36,225 nt of DNA from Acidimicrobiia bacterium (GTDB lineage: Bacteria; Actinomycetota; Acidimicrobiia; Spongiisociales; ZC4RG35), in NCBI GenBank assembly GCA_029865445.1, contig JAOUGY010000002.1, positions 1 to 36,225 of the forward strand, given 5' to 3'. The notes beneath the pieces were generated by a model. That model was not told where the DNA came from. It did not search any database and saw only the letters and a program-made list of their open reading frames with translations. How positions within the stretch are numbered: position 1 is the first letter of the stretch; each line of letters begins with the position of its first letter. The position numbers and the translations under genes are program-made. Shown one piece after another: positions 1 to 7,628 of this stretch.

Positions 1-103
1 CGGCGAGCGGCGTCAAGCGGACAGATCTACCCAAAGACACATCGGTCCAGGGGGCTTCGGAGTCACGCCGACACCCCGGGAACCAGCAACCCCATTATCT
101 CTG
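1..103. other. Unassigned left edge, no gene seen
   Basis: No reading frame here has a plausible start, ribosome binding site or recognisable protein. It leads into the dispersed repeat that begins near 104. It may be the flank of a gene or repeat lying to the left of the window. Confidence 0.4.
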
Positions 104-277
104 GGGGCTTCTCAACGCGGGAGACGGGCTTCTTGTGGGTCAGGTCTCGTGGGACGGCGCTGTTGCGAGTCTCCCAGCGCCGGCGGGTTTCAGTCGTCCA
201 CCTCGCACGGTGACCTCGCGTTGAGCATTCCCCCTACCTCCCAGCTCCCTTCGGTCGCTGGCAGGAACCTTCCCCCA
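104..277. repeat. Dispersed 174-nt repeat, copy A
   Basis: This stretch aligns without gaps to 16282-16455, with about 27 mismatches in 174 positions by hand count (roughly 85% identity), in the same orientation. Conserved blocks include CTCAACGCGGGA, GTTGCGAGTCTCC and GCGTTGAGCATTCCCCC. Just past the end, 271-289 forms an 8-bp hairpin with loop TTC. No transposase or long terminal inverted repeat is visible. All six frames give only low-complexity Arg/Pro-rich peptides, so it is unlikely to be coding. Confidence 0.8.
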
Positions 278-302
278 CTTCGTGGGGGACAACGTTGCTG
301 TG

Positions 303-331
303 GTCCCCCGGAGCGGAGCGAGGGGGGAAGG
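303..331. repeat. 29-nt G/C-rich repeat, copy 1
   Basis: These 29 nt recur identically at 16225-16253. A CCCCC run and a GGGGGG run flank GGAGCGGAGCGA, so the element can fold into a short stem. It lies 3' of repeat copy A here but 5' of copy B at 16282, so the blocks are arranged as a mosaic. Confidence 0.8.
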
Positions 332-365
332 GACCCACAAGCGAAGCGCCGTGGGTAGGGGGACC

Positions 366-435
366 CTCAACGCGGGAAACGGGTTCCTTGGGTACCACCG
401 TGTCGTGGGATGGTGCCGTTGCGAGTCTCCCAGCG
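366..435. repeat. Partial third copy of the 174-nt repeat
   Basis: It matches the left 70 nt or so of copies A and B: CTCAACGCGGGA, then a diverged middle, then GTTGCGAGTCTCCCAGCGC. After that the similarity ends and the sequence runs into the block at 468-485. It looks like a decayed or truncated copy. Confidence 0.65.
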
Positions 436-467
436 CGCTGCGCATCGCGCACAGCCCGCCGCGTGGC

Positions 468-485
468 CGAGCGAAGCGAGGCCCC
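468..485. repeat. 18-nt gene-end motif, copy 1
   Basis: The sequence CGAGCGAAGCGAGGCCCC recurs exactly at 17463-17480, in both cases preceded by GCGTGGC and placed at the 3' end of a minus-strand gene. Here it reaches into the TAG stop (485-487). It may be a 3'-end or termination-associated element; that role is inferred from position only. Confidence 0.6.
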
Positions 486-1315
486 TAGATGATCTCCATG
501 ATGGCGGCGATGTCGTGGGGGCCGAGTCCGGCCGCGTCGGCCTCGAGCATGACCGCAGCGGCCTCCCCGGTCACCCGGCCCGCTGGACGGCGCTCGTCGG
601 CGAGGCGGAGGTCCTTGCTCATGAGCCCGACCGTGAACAGCGGCGTGAAATCGCGGGCCGCCAGCGGACCGGCCTTGTAATCGAGCAGTCTGGGCACCGC
701 CCCCGCTCTCAGCAGTTCTATGCAGGCCTCCACGTCGAGCCCGGCATCCTCCATTGCGAGGATCGCTTCGCCGATTGCCACGAGATGGGTTGTGAGCAGC
801 CGGTTGGTGATGAGCTTCATCTCGAGACCGGCGCCGTTGACGCCGAGGTGGTGGACGGCCGTCGAGAAGGTCGCCAGCAACGGTCGAAGGACCTCCACCG
901 CCGACTCGGCCCCTCCCAGCATGATTGCGAGTGTTCCGGCCTCGGCATGGATCGACGTACCCGACACCGGGGCGTCACAGAAGGCAATCCGGCGGTCGGA
1001 GGCCATCGACGCGACGCGACGCGACCCGTCCACCGAGATAGTCGAGAGATCTGCGCAGACCGTCCCGGCTCCGAGCATCGGAATCAGCGACCCGTACACC
1101 TCCTCGACGTGCTCGGTGTTCGGAAGCGAGGACATCACGACGCTCATTCCGGCGAGGTCTGAAAGGTGCTCAGACACCTCCACACCCGCCTCCGCCGCCC
1201 GTGACCGGGCATCGTCGACGGGGTCGACGCCCACGACGCGGTGACCGGCGTCGTTGAGGTGCCGCGCCATCTGAAAGCCCATCCGCCCCAATCCGACAAA
1301 CCCGATCTCAGCCAC
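485..1315 (-). CDS. NAD(P)-dependent beta-hydroxyacid dehydrogenase (3-hydroxyisobutyrate dehydrogenase family)
   Basis: This 276-residue cytosolic enzyme is predicted to oxidise a 3-hydroxyacid to the semialdehyde or reduce the reverse. The N-terminal Rossmann domain opens with GLGRMG (residues 8-13). The substrate loop DAPVSG lies at 114-119, and the family's catalytic lysine is Lys167 in GLEMKLITN, with Asn171 following. Length fits the family (about 290). The C-terminal half is the usual all-helical domain. It overlaps the end of the upstream Gfo/Idh/MocA gene by 8 nt and is the last gene of a three-gene minus-strand unit starting with an ABC ATPase. The exact substrate cannot be read from sequence; tartronate semialdehyde reductase or a related activity is equally possible. 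Confidence 0.88.
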   Translation of the reverse strand: MAEIGFVGLGRMGFQMARHLNDAGHRVVGVDPVDDARSRAAEAGVEVSEHLSDLAGMSVVMSSLPNTEHVEEVYGSLIPMLGAGTVCADLSTISVDGSRRVASMASDRRIAFCDAPVSGTSIHAEAGTLAIMLGGAESAVEVLRPLLATFSTAVHHLGVNGAGLEMKLITNRLLTTHLVAIGEAILAMEDAGLDVEACIELLRAGAVPRLLDYKAGPLAARDFTPLFTVGLMSKDLRLADERRPAGRVTGEAAAVMLEADAAGLGPHDIAAIMEII

Positions 1316-2378
1316 GTGACGCTCCTTCGCCTAGTTTGACTCTCTCCCCCGTCCGAACCGACTCCTCGATGGCAAGGGTCACGGCGAGCACCGTCCGCGC
1401 CTCTGCCCCCGTCGTGATGTGGCAGGGGGCCCCGGTCGTGAGGTGTTCGATCCATGCGCGGGTTTCGTCGGCAACCCTTCCGAACATGTTCCCGAGCGCC
1501 CACTCGCCGGACGTGCGACTCCCGAGGTACGCCAGGTCGAGGTGATGATCGGTGGCGTACACGTTGTCGTATCCGTGATCGCTCACCAGCACCTGGTCGC
1601 CGTGGTCTTCGCTGACGATCAAGAACCCTTCATCGCCCAACAGCTCGAAACGGGTCGCCAGTCCGGCGATCGGATAATTGGCGGGAAGCGAGTAGCTCAC
1701 GACGAGATCGAACACCGAGCCGTCGGCGAACGTGAGGATTGCGAACACGAGATCGTCGGCTTCATAGCCTTCGGACCGGAGCAGCGTGCCGTGTCCTTTG
1801 GCGTAGACCTCGACGGGGTGCGATGGGTGGTACCACAACAACACGTCCACGACGTAGGTCAGGATGTCGAGTACCGGTCCCGCGCCGGGCGACCGGGCCA
1901 GGATTGTCCGACCGATGGCGATCGTGTCGTACACCCGCGCCAACCCGCCGACGAGCCGTCCGAGCTTGCCGGCTTCGATCTCGCTCTTGGCCACGGCGTA
2001 CCGCTGGGCATATCTCATCGAGTACCCGACCCGAGGGTCGCCGGCCTCGAGGATCTCGTCTGCTCCGGCCAGGTCGAGCGCGAGCGGCTTCTCCACCAGC
2101 ACCTTCGCACCGGCACGCAAGGCGGCCGTGACCGGTGCGACATGTTCTCCCTCCTGGGTCGACACGATGACCGCGTCCACGTCGCCCGCCACGGACTCGA
2201 GATCGGACGACCAGCCGTCGGCGCCCGACCGTTCAGCGAGGAGTTGGGCCTTGTCCGGGTCGAGGTCGACGATCACCAGTCGCTCAACGCCCGGGTGTCG
2301 CCCGGCGAGTAGGGCGCGGTGCGTGCCGATCTTCCCGGCTCCCACCACGGCGAGTCGAATCGGTGTGCTGCGCGTCAT
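1308..2378 (-). CDS. Gfo/Idh/MocA family oxidoreductase
   Basis: This protein of 356 residues is predicted to be an NAD(P)-dependent dehydrogenase for a sugar, inositol or similar polyol-type substrate. The Rossmann motif GAGKIG is at residues 13-18 and the family signature EKP at 96-98, followed by the alpha/beta substrate domain. An in-frame ATG nine codons upstream exists, but the ATG at 2378 overlaps the TGA of the preceding ATPase gene as ATGA, the coupling pattern seen across this window, so it is preferred. The gene lies between an ABC ATPase and a hydroxyacid dehydrogenase, which suggests metabolism of the transported compound. It is one of three family members in the window (see 15169 and 24723). 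Confidence 0.88.
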   Translation of the reverse strand: MTRSTPIRLAVVGAGKIGTHRALLAGRHPGVERLVIVDLDPDKAQLLAERSGADGWSSDLESVAGDVDAVIVSTQEGEHVAPVTAALRAGAKVLVEKPLALDLAGADEILEAGDPRVGYSMRYAQRYAVAKSEIEAGKLGRLVGGLARVYDTIAIGRTILARSPGAGPVLDILTYVVDVLLWYHPSHPVEVYAKGHGTLLRSEGYEADDLVFAILTFADGSVFDLVVSYSLPANYPIAGLATRFELLGDEGFLIVSEDHGDQVLVSDHGYDNVYATDHHLDLAYLGSRTSGEWALGNMFGRVADETRAWIEHLTTGAPCHITTGAEARTVLAVTLAIEESVRTGERVKLGEGASRG

Positions 2379-3130
2379 TTCGCAGACCGTTCGAGGGCGT
2401 CCCATGTCTGAATGACCGCCGATCGGATGCCGGGATGCGTCGATGAAAGCGAGTACCGGGGACGTTCTGCGTCCACTTCGATGGTTTCGACGAGCGGCCC
2501 GGGGATCGCGGACATCACGGACACCCGGTCCGAGAGCATGACGGCTTCTTCAATGTCATGGGTCACGAGAATCGCCGTCCTTCCATCTGCCATCCACAAC
2601 CGTTCGAGTTGCTCATGGATCCTCCTTCTCGATATGGCATCGAGAGCCGCAAAAGGCTCGTCGAGCAACAACACGTCTGCCTCGTGCGCGAGTGCACGGC
2701 CCAATCCAGCCCGTGACTGCTGACCTCGCGACAGTTGATCGGGTCGGCGCCTGCCGAGCCCGGCCAAGCCCACGAGGCTCGTGTAGAAATCGCGCACTCG
2801 TTCTTTCATCCCCGGTGGACGATCGGCGAATTCCACGCCGGTCCCCACGTTCCGCTCCACGGTCCACCACGGCAAGAGCCGAGGAGTCTGGAACACCATC
2901 GCTGCCGGATGCTGAAACCGACGGTCGCCGACGAACCGGATCGAGCCCTCGTCCGGTCGGTTCAGCCCGCACACAAGACGGAGCAGCGTGCTCTTCCCGC
3001 AACCGTTGGGTCCGACGACCGCGTGAAACGAGCCGGACGGCACGGTGAGGCTCACCGAGGCGAGAGCCCGATGGGGCCGCTCGGCACCGTCGTTGTATAC
3101 GAACCCAACGTTGTCGATCTCGACGCGCAA
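2375..3130 (-). CDS. ABC transporter ATP-binding protein, nitrate/sulfonate/taurine type
   Basis: This 251-residue ATPase powers an importer of the SsuB/TauB/NrtD type. Walker A is GPNGCGKST (40-48), the Q-loop Gln is 81 in VFQTPRLLPW, Walker B is VLLLDEPF (around 153-160) and the switch His is 191. The signature is LSRGQ (133-137) instead of LSGGQ, an Arg in place of the first of the two glycines. The start is a TTG at 3130 preceded by AGAGG at suitable spacing. It is transcribed away from the binding-protein gene at 3273 and is the second ATPase of the same locus; the other, at 6212, has a canonical signature. The two may form a heterodimer, or this one may serve another importer. Confidence 0.87.
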   Translation of the reverse strand: MRVEIDNVGFVYNDGAERPHRALASVSLTVPSGSFHAVVGPNGCGKSTLLRLVCGLNRPDEGSIRFVGDRRFQHPAAMVFQTPRLLPWWTVERNVGTGVEFADRPPGMKERVRDFYTSLVGLAGLGRRRPDQLSRGQQSRAGLGRALAHEADVLLLDEPFAALDAISRRRIHEQLERLWMADGRTAILVTHDIEEAVMLSDRVSVMSAIPGPLVETIEVDAERPRYSLSSTHPGIRSAVIQTWDALERSAK

Positions 3131-3163
3131 AAAGGATGACCTCTATCCATCTCACAATCGTTT

Positions 3164-3176
3164 GCAGAAACTCTGC
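3164..3176. promoter_or_regulatory. Inverted repeat GCAGA-aac-TCTGC in divergent promoter
   Basis: A perfect 5-bp inverted repeat separated by 3 nt, which extends with one mismatch to TT..AA outside, lies in the 142-nt gap between the divergent ATPase (3130) and binding-protein (3273) genes. The placement fits an operator for a dimeric regulator; an IclR gene is at 14385. No binding evidence exists. Confidence 0.4.
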
Positions 3177-3187
3177 GAATCCAGTGC

Positions 3188-3213
3188 ATGGTATCGATTA
3201 TTTGATATACCAT
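3188..3213. promoter_or_regulatory. AT-rich inverted repeat ATGGTAT-N12-ATACCAT
   Basis: The 7-bp arms at 3188-3194 and 3207-3213 match perfectly around a 12-nt AT-rich spacer, about 60 nt before the binding-protein start. Such an AT-rich pocket is rare in this GC-rich window and probably overlaps a promoter. Its inner 22 nt resemble a stretch in the other divergent region at 9233-9254 (minus strand). Confidence 0.45.
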
Positions 3214-3272
3214 TGCCGGGAGGCGCCTCGTTTTTTCGGGGCGAACGAGAGAGACCGAACGGGAGGTCGAGC

Positions 3273-4355
3273 TTGCAGAAGAAGACGAACTGGCGCTGGC
3301 TGGCGGTCATCGCCACCCTGGCGATGATCATCGCGGCATGCGGAAGCGGCGACGACACGGCATCGGAAGGCGACGCCGGTGGCGAAAGCGGCGATCGGAA
3401 CCCCTCCGTGATCCGCTTCATCTTCGCCCCGGACCCCGCCTGGGACTATCTCGCCGACACAGGTGAGCTCGACCTGTGGGAAGAGGAGAACAACATCCTC
3501 ATCGACACCAGCTCGACGTGGGACGAGTTCACAGGCTTCGCCGGCGGGCACGCCGACATCGTGTCGATGGGTACCCAGGAAATCCCGGTGCTCGAGGCGG
3601 AGACCGGCATCAAGACCGTGACGTTCGGCCGGTACAACTATCAGCGGTCGCCGATGATGACCCGGGCCGACTCCGGCTACAACCAGCTCACCGACATACC
3701 CGCAGGTTCCAACATCTGCGTGTCGAGCCCCGTTTCGAACACGCAGTTCTGGTCGGTGGCGATGATGCAGCTCCACGGCATCGACTATCGAGTGGGCGGC
3801 GGTGACTACAACCTCATCGTGAACGACCACTTCGTCAACCCACAGAACCTGCTCAACGGCGACTGCGAGGCGGCGGTCATCATTCCGGAGGCCGCGGCAC
3901 CGTATCTGCGGACCGGCGAGCTCGTGTTGATGTACGACGGCAAGCTGCCGTTCCAGCTGTACAACGACTTCTCGGGCTTCGACGACGGCAACTTCCACGT
4001 GATGTCGAACCTGTTCACAGCCACCGAGGAGTATTACGACGGTCACCCCGACGAGATCAAGGCCTTCCTCGCGCTGTGGCAGAAGGGTGTCGACCTCTGG
4101 AATGCCAACCAGGAGGAGATCATCCGTACCTACCCGCAGCACTTCGCCGTAGAGTCGGACGAAGACGTGGAATGGATGATCGAGTTCATGAACGACCCGG
4201 CCCGCGACTGGTTCGTCGAGTCGGTCTACCTCGACGAGGCGTGGATTGAGGCGGAACGGAAGATCTGGGACTTCATGACCGAACTCAACCCCGAGAACGA
4301 CAACTACCTGGAGCCCGGCTTCGACCAGCCACGGTTCGAGATCGTCGCCCCGTAA
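3273..4355 (+). CDS. ABC transporter substrate-binding lipoprotein (NMT1/SsuA-like)
   Basis: This 360-residue extracytoplasmic binding protein would capture the ligand for the permeases encoded next. It starts at TTG 3273, five nt after a strong GGGAGGT; the frame is open further upstream but without a comparable site. The N-terminus is a lipoprotein signal: two lysines, a hydrophobic stretch and lipobox IAAC with Cys23, followed by a flexible Gly/Ser/Glu-rich linker. The mature part begins with a strand and then an acidic region and reads like the sulfonate/nitrate/thiamine-precursor binding family, including the VSMGTQEIPVLEAETGIK segment typical of the hinge region. The ligand is not identifiable by eye. 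The mature protein is clearly acidic, which is common in exported proteins. Confidence 0.87.
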   Translation: MQKKTNWRWLAVIATLAMIIAACGSGDDTASEGDAGGESGDRNPSVIRFIFAPDPAWDYLADTGELDLWEEENNILIDTSSTWDEFTGFAGGHADIVSMGTQEIPVLEAETGIKTVTFGRYNYQRSPMMTRADSGYNQLTDIPAGSNICVSSPVSNTQFWSVAMMQLHGIDYRVGGGDYNLIVNDHFVNPQNLLNGDCEAAVIIPEAAAPYLRTGELVLMYDGKLPFQLYNDFSGFDDGNFHVMSNLFTATEEYYDGHPDEIKAFLALWQKGVDLWNANQEEIIRTYPQHFAVESDEDVEWMIEFMNDPARDWFVESVYLDEAWIEAERKIWDFMTELNPENDNYLEPGFDQPRFEIVAP

Positions 4356-4380
4356 ACGGCACGTCGCTCTATCTGCTGAC

Positions 4381-4414
4381 GGCGGTGCGCCGGGCGCATG
4401 CCCGGCGCACCGCC
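4381..4414 (+). promoter_or_regulatory. Perfect 15-bp intercistronic hairpin
   Basis: GGCGGTGCGCCGGGC (4381-4395) pairs perfectly with 4400-4414 across the loop GCAT. It lies 25 nt after the binding-protein stop and 27 nt before the first permease start, with no T-tract. Such hairpins in ABC operons commonly protect the binding-protein mRNA or partly stop transcription so that the binding protein outnumbers the permeases. That role is inferred from position. Confidence 0.7.
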
Positions 4415-4441
4415 ACGACCATCCGGGAGGTTTCCGACATC

Positions 4442-5302
4442 GTGGTCACGACTGACGAAAGACCTGAGGGCAGGCAACGCAGCGCCGAGGAAGAACGGCT
4501 GCTCGCCCAACGGCGCCGCGACACACGCAACAAATGGCTGTGGAGAATCGCCGGCTACGTGGTGGTCCTTCTGATCTGGGAGTACGGCTTCCAGGCGATC
4601 ATGGAGCTGATCGCCGGCCGCTCCCTCAACGATGCTCTGCTCCCCGGCCCGATTCGCATCCTCCAGACGATCCCGGACATTTGGGAAGACGGAGAGATGC
4701 TCTCGAACTTCGGCGCGACCCTGACCCGCATCGGCATCGGGTTCGGCGTTTCGTTCATCGCCGGAGCCCTCATCGGGCTCTTCACCCAGAACAAGTGGCT
4801 CGACAGCTTCTTCCGCGATCTGGTGGTCGTGAGTCTGACGTCGCCCGGGCTCGTCTGGGCGCTCACGGGCCTCATCATCTGGGGCTTCAAGCCGCTCGGA
4901 TGGATCTTCGCCATCTTCATGACGACCTTCGCTCTGGTATCCGTGAACATCTCCGAGGGCGTGCGTGCCCTACCCAAAGACCTGCTCGACATGGCAAAGG
5001 CATTCGGCGTCAGCTCGATCGACCGCCAACGCCACATCGTGATCCCCCACCTGGCGCCCTACATCTTCACCGCCGTCCGTTTCGGGTTCTCCATCGCCTG
5101 GAAGGTCACGGTGCTCACCGAGGTGTTCTCTTCCAACAAGGGCATCGGTTTCCAGATGCGGGTCACATCGCAGGTGTTCCAGCTCGATGAGTTCTTCACA
5201 TGGGTGTTGTCGTTCTTCGTGTTCGCACTCTTCCTCGAGAAGGTGGTCTTGCAGCGAGCCGAGGACCGCTACTTCAGATGGCGTCAGGAGGTGGCGACAT
5301 GA
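4442..5302 (+). CDS. ABC transporter permease, SsuC/TauC type
   Basis: This 286-residue inner-membrane subunit forms part of the transport channel. A charged cytoplasmic N-terminus (about 30 residues) precedes a first membrane helix (about 36-56) and roughly five further helices in the BPD_transp_1 core. The cytoplasmic EAA loop that docks on the ATPase is at 172-204 (EGVRALPKDLLDMAKAFG then IVIPHLAP). The chosen GTG at 4442 follows GGGAGG by 11 nt; the frame stays open upstream, but that part would lie inside the hairpin at 4381-4414. Its TGA overlaps the next permease start as ATGA, so the two are translationally coupled and probably form a heterodimer. Confidence 0.87.
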   Translation: MVTTDERPEGRQRSAEEERLLAQRRRDTRNKWLWRIAGYVVVLLIWEYGFQAIMELIAGRSLNDALLPGPIRILQTIPDIWEDGEMLSNFGATLTRIGIGFGVSFIAGALIGLFTQNKWLDSFFRDLVVVSLTSPGLVWALTGLIIWGFKPLGWIFAIFMTTFALVSVNISEGVRALPKDLLDMAKAFGVSSIDRQRHIVIPHLAPYIFTAVRFGFSIAWKVTVLTEVFSSNKGIGFQMRVTSQVFQLDEFFTWVLSFFVFALFLEKVVLQRAEDRYFRWRQEVAT

Positions 5303-6219
5303 CGGCGGCAGCAATGGACAGTCGACCCCGGGTCCCGTTCTATCGCCGACCGGTGGCGGCTCGGATCCTCATGCCGATCGCCGTCATCGTCGTGTGGTAC
5401 CTCGTGTACTGGACGCTCGGGTCCCGTATCTTCGAACCACCTCATCGAGTGTTCGAGTTCATGTGGAACGAGCTCACCCTCGAAACACGGCTTCGAAACG
5501 GGAAGGGCCCGTCGAACCTGTACCAGATGTTCGGACTGACCGTGGTTCGACTGTTCGCCGGCTTCGCCATCGCCATGGTGGTCGGCACCGTGATAGGACT
5601 GGCGATGGGCCTGTCCAAGTCTGTCAACGCCTTCTTCCATGACTGGGTGATGGCGGTTCTGGCCATGCCGGCCCTGGTCTGGGCCTTGTTCTTGGGATTG
5701 GTGTTCGGGCCGCAGGGAAATCAGGCACCCATCTACGCGTGCATCCTCGCCGGTATCCCATTCGTGATCATCAACGTGCGAGAGGGTGTTCGCAACACCC
5801 CGAAAGAGCTGTTCGACATGGCCCGCGCTTTCGGAGTGCCCCAGAACAAAATCACCCGGAACGTGCTGCTTCCGTCTCTGATGCCATTCCTGTTTGCCGC
5901 GGTGCGATACGCATTCTCGGTTGGCTGGAAGGGCCTCGTCATCGCCGAGGTCTTCGCGTCGGACAGCGGCATGGGGTGGGCGATCAAGTTCTGGTACGAC
6001 GCCCACCAGACGCGTGGCGTGATCGGGTACGCGTTGTTCTTCGTGGCGTTTGCCCTCGCACTGGAGAAGCTCCTCTTCGAGCCGCTCGCCGAGAAGGCCT
6101 TCAAGTGGCGCCCGCGGGTCGGAGACGTCGGCGTGGTCGAAGAGCAGTTCCTCCTCGACCAGACCGTTGAGGGCGCCTTGGAGGTCGAACAATTCACGGG
6201 AGGAGAATCAGATGGCTGA
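5299..6219 (+). CDS. ABC transporter permease, second subunit
   Basis: This membrane subunit of 306 residues is paired with the permease ending at 5302. The start ATG overlaps that stop as ATGA and is preceded by AGGAGGT (5286-5292). A first helix covers about 22-41; the EAA loop is at 162-194 (EGVRNTPKELFDMARAFG then NVLLPSLMP). An acidic tail of about 40 residues extends past the last helix, which is longer than in the other subunit and unusual for the family; it may be a regulatory or interaction tail. It ends 8 nt inside the following ATPase gene. Confidence 0.87.
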   Translation: MTAAAMDSRPRVPFYRRPVAARILMPIAVIVVWYLVYWTLGSRIFEPPHRVFEFMWNELTLETRLRNGKGPSNLYQMFGLTVVRLFAGFAIAMVVGTVIGLAMGLSKSVNAFFHDWVMAVLAMPALVWALFLGLVFGPQGNQAPIYACILAGIPFVIINVREGVRNTPKELFDMARAFGVPQNKITRNVLLPSLMPFLFAAVRYAFSVGWKGLVIAEVFASDSGMGWAIKFWYDAHQTRGVIGYALFFVAFALALEKLLFEPLAEKAFKWRPRVGDVGVVEEQFLLDQTVEGALEVEQFTGGESDG

Positions 6220-6952
6220 GATCAAGGTCAAGAACCTGCACAAGGAGTTCGGGGTCGGAGACGACAGGGTCGTCGCCCTCGAAAACGTCAACCTCGACAT
6301 CGAGGGTCACGTGTTCGTGTCGATCGTTGGGCCATCCGGCTGTGGCAAGTCGACACTGCTCAACATCCTCAGTGGTATCGAAACCGCCAGTTCCGGAACG
6401 GTCGACATCACCCAGGACTCCCACGACGCCAATCCCGGCTACGTGTTCCAGGCCGCCCGCCTTCTCCCCTGGCGCTCGGTCATGGAGAACCTCATGTTCG
6501 TCCAGAAGGAGCGCGATGACGAAGCTCGCGCCCGATGCCAGAGATATCTCGACATGGTTCAGCTCGGGGACAAGGGTGACAAGTTCCCTGGCGAGCTGTC
6601 CGGAGGCATGCAGCAACGGGTCGGGATCGCCCGGGCGTTCTCGATCGAACCGGACGTTCTCTTCATGGACGAACCGTTCAGCCATCTGGACGCCATCACC
6701 GCCAGGTCGCTGAGGCGAGAGCTCCATGAGATGTGGAAGCAGACGAAGAAGACGGTGCTGTTCGTCACCCACGACGTCGGCGAGGCGGTCGAACTGTCGA
6801 ACAGGATCCTCGTGTTCGCCAAGGGTGGGAAACTCGAAGACGACATCACCGTCGACCTACCGTTCCCCCGCGACCCTTCGGACGACGCAGTCGCCGTCGC
6901 CAAGGCCCAGGTGCTCCGCAAGTTCGAAGAGCTCGACTTGCTCGCCACCTGA
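6212..6952 (+). CDS. ABC transporter ATP-binding protein, canonical partner
   Basis: This 246-residue ATPase is encoded directly after the two permeases and is the most likely energy subunit of that importer. Walker A GPSGCGKST is at 40-48, the Q-loop Gln80 in VFQAARLLPW, the signature LSGGMQQR at 129-136, Walker B ending DEP at 153-155 and the switch His at 187. All key residues are intact, unlike LSRGQ in the ATPase at 2375. The ATG at 6212 is preceded by GGGAGGAG and overlaps the permease stop by 8 nt. It is the last gene of the plus-strand unit, followed by a strong hairpin at 6969-7005. Confidence 0.88.
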   Translation: MAEIKVKNLHKEFGVGDDRVVALENVNLDIEGHVFVSIVGPSGCGKSTLLNILSGIETASSGTVDITQDSHDANPGYVFQAARLLPWRSVMENLMFVQKERDDEARARCQRYLDMVQLGDKGDKFPGELSGGMQQRVGIARAFSIEPDVLFMDEPFSHLDAITARSLRRELHEMWKQTKKTVLFVTHDVGEAVELSNRILVFAKGGKLEDDITVDLPFPRDPSDDAVAVAKAQVLRKFEELDLLAT

Positions 6953-6968
6953 TATCAAGCCCTCCCGA

Positions 6969-7005
6969 CGAATGAGGGACCGCGAGTTGGTCGGTCCCTC
7001 ATTCG
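6969..7005. terminator. Strong hairpin between convergent genes
   Basis: CGAATGAGGGACCG (6969-6982) pairs perfectly with 6992-7005 around a 9-nt loop, starting 16 nt after the stop of the plus-strand ATPase gene. No T-tract follows on either side. The genes on both sides converge here, so a bidirectional terminator of the T-less actinobacterial type is the likely role. Confidence 0.75.
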
Positions 7006-7058
7006 CGCCCACAACTCCTCCAGGACACGGCAAGCCGGCTAGAGCACGGCGAGTTCGC

Positions 7059-7628
7059 CTACGAAGGTGATTGAACACCCAACGCCGTTCGGAGACCGCG
7101 GACCCGCTGCGAATGGTCGGTGTGAGACACCGGCGGCAAGGTCTCGTGGTTGTCCACCCGGAGGACCACAAAGTGAGGACCGGGTTCTGAGAGAAGTCGA
7201 GGGAGTTCCGGACCAAATCGAGCCAGGTCGTCGTATTGCTCGACCTTCGCAATACCGGCGGCGCGGGCGAGCCCCGCAAAGTCCACGCCCGGCGGCAGCA
7301 GCTGGCCTCCTACCATCTCGTAGCTCCGGTTCTCCAGCAGGAACACGAGCAGGTTGGGCGGCGCGTAGCTCCCCATCGTGACGAGCGAGCCCAGGCTCAT
7401 GAGCAGCCCACCGTCGCCCTTCCACACGATCACCTTCCGCTCCGGCCGGGCCAAGGCCACACCCAACGCGAAGTCGGATGCATGGCCCATCCCGAATGCG
7501 AGAAAGTCGAAGTCCAGAGGGTGATCGGACACGAGTGGCCACTGCAGGGTCGCCGTCATGGTCATCACGACCACCTCGTCGGTGCGGTGCTGGGCCACCA
7601 TGCGGAAAAGATCAATCCGTTCGATCAC
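7059..7628 (-). CDS. Thiamine-diphosphate decarboxylase beta subunit (sulfopyruvate/phosphonopyruvate decarboxylase-like)
   Basis: This 189-residue subunit carries the ThDP-binding half of a split 2-oxoacid decarboxylase, as in ComE of sulfopyruvate decarboxylase. The cofactor motif starts at GDG (71-73) and ends with Asn100 in LLENRSYEM; the glycine-rich FGMGHASDFALGVALA segment (about 45-60) is typical of the family. The GTG at 7628 overlaps the alpha-subunit TGA as GTGA, so the subunits are coupled; an ATG seven codons upstream is less likely. Together with the alpha subunit and the Ldh_2-type dehydrogenase it would convert a 2-hydroxyacid to an aldehyde. Sulfopyruvate is a guess supported by the sulfonate-type importer nearby; phosphonopyruvate or another 2-oxoacid is possible. 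Confidence 0.85.
   Translation of the reverse strand: MIERIDLFRMVAQHRTDEVVVMTMTATLQWPLVSDHPLDFDFLAFGMGHASDFALGVALARPERKVIVWKGDGGLLMSLGSLVTMGSYAPPNLLVFLLENRSYEMVGGQLLPPGVDFAGLARAAGIAKVEQYDDLARFGPELPRLLSEPGPHFVVLRVDNHETLPPVSHTDHSQRVRGLRTALGVQSPS

Noticed and set aside
140..492. Arg/Pro/Gly-rich peptides across the dispersed repeat in both directions
   Set aside because: They overlap each other on both strands, lack ribosome binding sites and coincide with the repeat shared at 16282-16455.
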